Part shown: one piece after another, positions 6,961 through 8,663 of the stretch
How positions within the stretch are numbered: the stretch's first letter is position 1
Layout: every line of letters starts with the position of its first letter
DNA from: Candidatus Sumerlaeota bacterium
GTDB taxonomy: Bacteria; Sumerlaeota; Sumerlaeia; MWCT01
Assembly: GCA_026398545.1 (NCBI GenBank)
Contig: JAPLSR010000152.1
Coordinates: 1-8,663 of the forward strand
DNA: 8,663 nt
Direction: 5' to 3'
Program-made: the position numbers and the translations under genes
The notes under the pieces: model-generated
The model's input: only the letters and a program-made list of their open reading frames with translations
The model's database searches: none
Told to the model about the DNA's origin: nothing

Positions 6961-7656
6961 TCACATGTTTGCCAGATTTTGTTCTCTAATCAGGCATATG
7001 GGTGTGAGCTCTTTCCCCTGTCCGAATGGATTGTCCTTCATTGCCGCCTCGATGATTTTTTTATCAATACCGGCGGAATAGCCAATTGCCCAGGAGCCCC
7101 CGATGTCATTCACATCCATGATGGCAGTCTCGCAGCCGGTGTGTTCACGAATGCTCTGTGCCACGCCTTCGGGGTTTTTCGGTCCCAGAACCACGCACTG
7201 GTCGTAAGGGGGGATTGGGGAGGTGTGGGCGGCATCGATTGTTGCCGCCTGCATGCCTGCGATGCGGTAAAAATCCCCTTTTCGCCCGATAATTTTGCTG
7301 ACTGCGCCGATAATGGCAGCGGCTAAAATGCGCGCCCACCCGCACTCATTAATGGCGCACTGCATGGTGGCAGGACTCCGCAGCCCGATGCCGTAAGGCA
7401 CCTTTCGCACAAAACGCCACAGGATGCGAGCCAGCAAACTAATCTTGATTTTTTCCTCAGGTATGGCGCGCCCCTGGGTGATGGCGGTCACCTTCTCGCT
7501 CACCGCAATCATATCGCCTTTCTGGCGCACATTTCTTGTGTAGCCCTCAACAACCTCGACAATATCATCCTTGTCCGTGATAATGTGGGTCTTGATGAGG
7601 ATTCTGAGGAAGGTTCGACCGTCAACAATGATAGTGGGATTCCGCTTTGCGTTCAT
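6961..7656 (-). CDS. CofE-like protein (coenzyme F420-0:gamma-glutamyl ligase family)
   Basis: A 231-residue soluble protein resembling the F420-0:L-glutamate ligase (CofE, PF01996) family, whose characterised members add gamma-linked glutamate to F420-0 with GTP. Supporting blocks are 'KGDMIAVSEKVTAITQGRAIP' (46-66), the equivalent of the CofE 'D-x-x-x-x-x-S-K-V-x-S' region; 'YGIGLRSPATMQCAI' (88-102); 'GRKGDFYRIAG' (124-134); 'VLGPKNPEGVA' (156-166); 'AIMDVNDIGG' (178-187), which sits where CofE has an acidic ligand-binding segment; and 'DNPFGQGKELTPICLIR' (208-224). It looks like the bacterial subfamily seen in organisms not known to make F420, so the true substrate is uncertain. The start has GCGGAGGTGG just upstream. 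It lies 86 bases downstream of the membrane glycosyltransferase on the same strand. No cofC, cofD, cofG or cofH is in view. Family call good; activity unproven. Confidence 0.8.
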   Translation of the reverse strand: MNAKRNPTIIVDGRTFLRILIKTHIITDKDDIVEVVEGYTRNVRQKGDMIAVSEKVTAITQGRAIPEEKIKISLLARILWRFVRKVPYGIGLRSPATMQCAINECGWARILAAAIIGAVSKIIGRKGDFYRIAGMQAATIDAAHTSPIPPYDQCVVLGPKNPEGVAQSIREHTGCETAIMDVNDIGGSWAIGYSAGIDKKIIEAAMKDNPFGQGKELTPICLIREQNLANM

Positions 7657-7660
7657 AATA

Positions 7661-7670
7661 CCACCTCCGC
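7661..7670 (-). promoter_or_regulatory. Ribosome binding site of the CofE-like gene
   Basis: On the minus strand this reads GCGGAGGTGG, ending four bases before the ATG at 7656; the GGAGGT core is a very good Shine-Dalgarno match and settles the start. Confidence 0.75.
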
Positions 7671-7742
7671 ATAAACAACAGGAACTGGAGCGGCAAACGG
7701 AATTGAAACAAAATGAATCCTAGTCATGGGAAAGGCGGTGAG

Positions 7743-8663
7743 TCAATGCAAATCGGTTTTGTTTGTTTGCATATTGGTCTTTCCCCCCTTGAAGGAGATG
7801 AGGGCAAAACCCTTCAGGAATTTGCGGCGTTCAAGAAACGTATTTTCCTGTAGAATGAGCTCCAGTTGTCTTGTGTTTGTCCATTTTGTGTCGGCGGTGT
7901 ATGCAACATTGCGCCATAAATACCACAACCTGCGCTCAGGGAAGGGGAAACGCCCCTGCGTGGTTTTGTAAAACTGCTCAAATGTGAAGACATTCCGTGT
8001 CAAATCCTGCCGTCCGAGGAGCGCAAGATAATAATCAAGGCATGAGGCGGCTGTGATGGCATCAGCTACAACAACATCCTGTGTGCCCATGCGGGTGGCA
8101 AGATAATTTGCCGTTCCGCGCCAGTCCTCACGCGGAAGGGATTTTATGTAAGCCCCGTAACTCATAAACCATAGTATAATAAGCGGCGCAAGGATGAAGA
8201 GGGACTTTTTTCCGCCTGTCTTCTCCAGAGCCGCGGCAATCAGGAGGGCGGCAAAGGGCGCGCCCATTGTGAAATACCGCGAGAGATAAAGGGGTTTAAA
8301 AAGGCATAAAAGGGTGAATAGCAGAAAGGGCGACCAGAAAAGCCAGAGGGGCATGAGGGATGACAGGGAGAATGTCCGTTTTGTTATGCCGTCAGCCGGT
8401 GTCTTGCGAATCAGTATGAAAAATGTCAATACACTTATCAGGGCAATGAATGCGCCCGGTATGGTCATGTGCAGTTGGCGCGCTGAGGTTCCGAGAAAAA
8501 CATCGCTCAGGAGATAAATAATATGGGTTGGCTGAATACCCTTTGGAAAATAAACCTCAATAGCATGGCTGATTTTATTTGCCATGAGTTGCCAGATAAA
8601 CGTGGGCAGCCAGACGCTGAATAGACAGGCCGCCCCAATCAAGGCGTAAAAAATCGCCCTCCT
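7743..8663 (-). CDS. Membrane glycosyltransferase, GT39/PMT_2-like, C-terminal part
   Basis: The last 306 residues of a polytopic inner-membrane protein resembling the ArnT/PMT family, which transfers sugars from polyprenyl-phosphate donors to lipids or proteins on the outer face of the membrane. The frame is open to the window edge (beginning RRAIFYALIGAA), so the N-terminal half, with the expected catalytic Asp/Glu loop, lies outside; a TTG at 8642 is not the true start. Likely membrane helices in visible numbering are about 3-23, 66-86, 104-123, 131-147 and 153-171. 'KPLYLSRYFTMGAPFAALLIA' (123-143) matches the typical P-x-Y-x-x-R-Y segment of these enzymes, and 'REDWRGTANYLATRM' (178-192) starts the soluble C-terminal domain common in bacterial members. 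The tail 'KTNMQTNKTDLH' is polar and unremarkable. Membrane glycosyltransferase is a confident call; the exact CAZy family and substrate are less so. Confidence 0.8.
   Translation of the reverse strand, partial: RRAIFYALIGAACLFSVWLPTFIWQLMANKISHAIEVYFPKGIQPTHIIYLLSDVFLGTSARQLHMTIPGAFIALISVLTFFILIRKTPADGITKRTFSLSSLMPLWLFWSPFLLFTLLCLFKPLYLSRYFTMGAPFAALLIAAALEKTGGKKSLFILAPLIILWFMSYGAYIKSLPREDWRGTANYLATRMGTQDVVVADAITAASCLDYYLALLGRQDLTRNVFTFEQFYKTTQGRFPFPERRLWYLWRNVAYTADTKWTNTRQLELILQENTFLERRKFLKGFALISFKGGKTNMQTNKTDLH

Overview
This is ordinary-looking bacterial DNA of roughly balanced base composition. It is densely packed, uses the standard genetic code, and carries clear Shine-Dalgarno sites in front of three genes (AGGAGA/GGAGGTG type). 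I see no rRNA, tRNA, CRISPR array, insertion sequence or phage gene. The mix is a peptide-type solute-binding protein, a GT4 glycosyltransferase, a GT39-like membrane glycosyltransferase, MutS, NanE, a secreted phosphodiester glycosidase-like protein and a bacterial CofE-like protein. It suggests a free-living bacterium with a substantial envelope or exopolysaccharide repertoire, possibly from a poorly cultured lineage. I cannot name the phylum from the sequence alone.

Layout. The left end holds the last 213 residues of a family-5 ABC transporter substrate-binding protein (+). After 55 bases comes a complete GT4 glycosyltransferase (+). This converges, across 72 bases, on nanE (-), which lies 53 bases downstream of mutS (-); mutS and nanE may be co-transcribed. 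A 128-base AT-rich divergent region separates mutS from a secreted phosphodiester glycosidase-like protein with a C-terminal SH3-like domain (+). That gene converges, across only 24 bases, on a CofE-like gene (-). The CofE-like gene lies 86 bases downstream of a membrane glycosyltransferase (-) whose N-terminus is cut off by the right edge.

Functional reading. Four of the seven genes concern carbohydrates (GT4, NanE, phosphodiester glycosidase-like, GT39-like), so a loose glycan theme is visible. The genes alternate in strand, however, and include mutS, so I do not read the window as one operon or one pathway. NanE is an amino-sugar epimerase without other nan genes in view. The CofE-like protein has no F420 biosynthesis partner in view. 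The strongest non-coding signal is a near-perfect TTGC-N8-GCAA palindrome just upstream of mutS in the divergent promoter region.

There is no gene-free stretch longer than about 130 bases. I saw no convincing intrinsic terminator in any gap. I did not find a clearly new multi-gene system here; the findings below are modest and individually testable.
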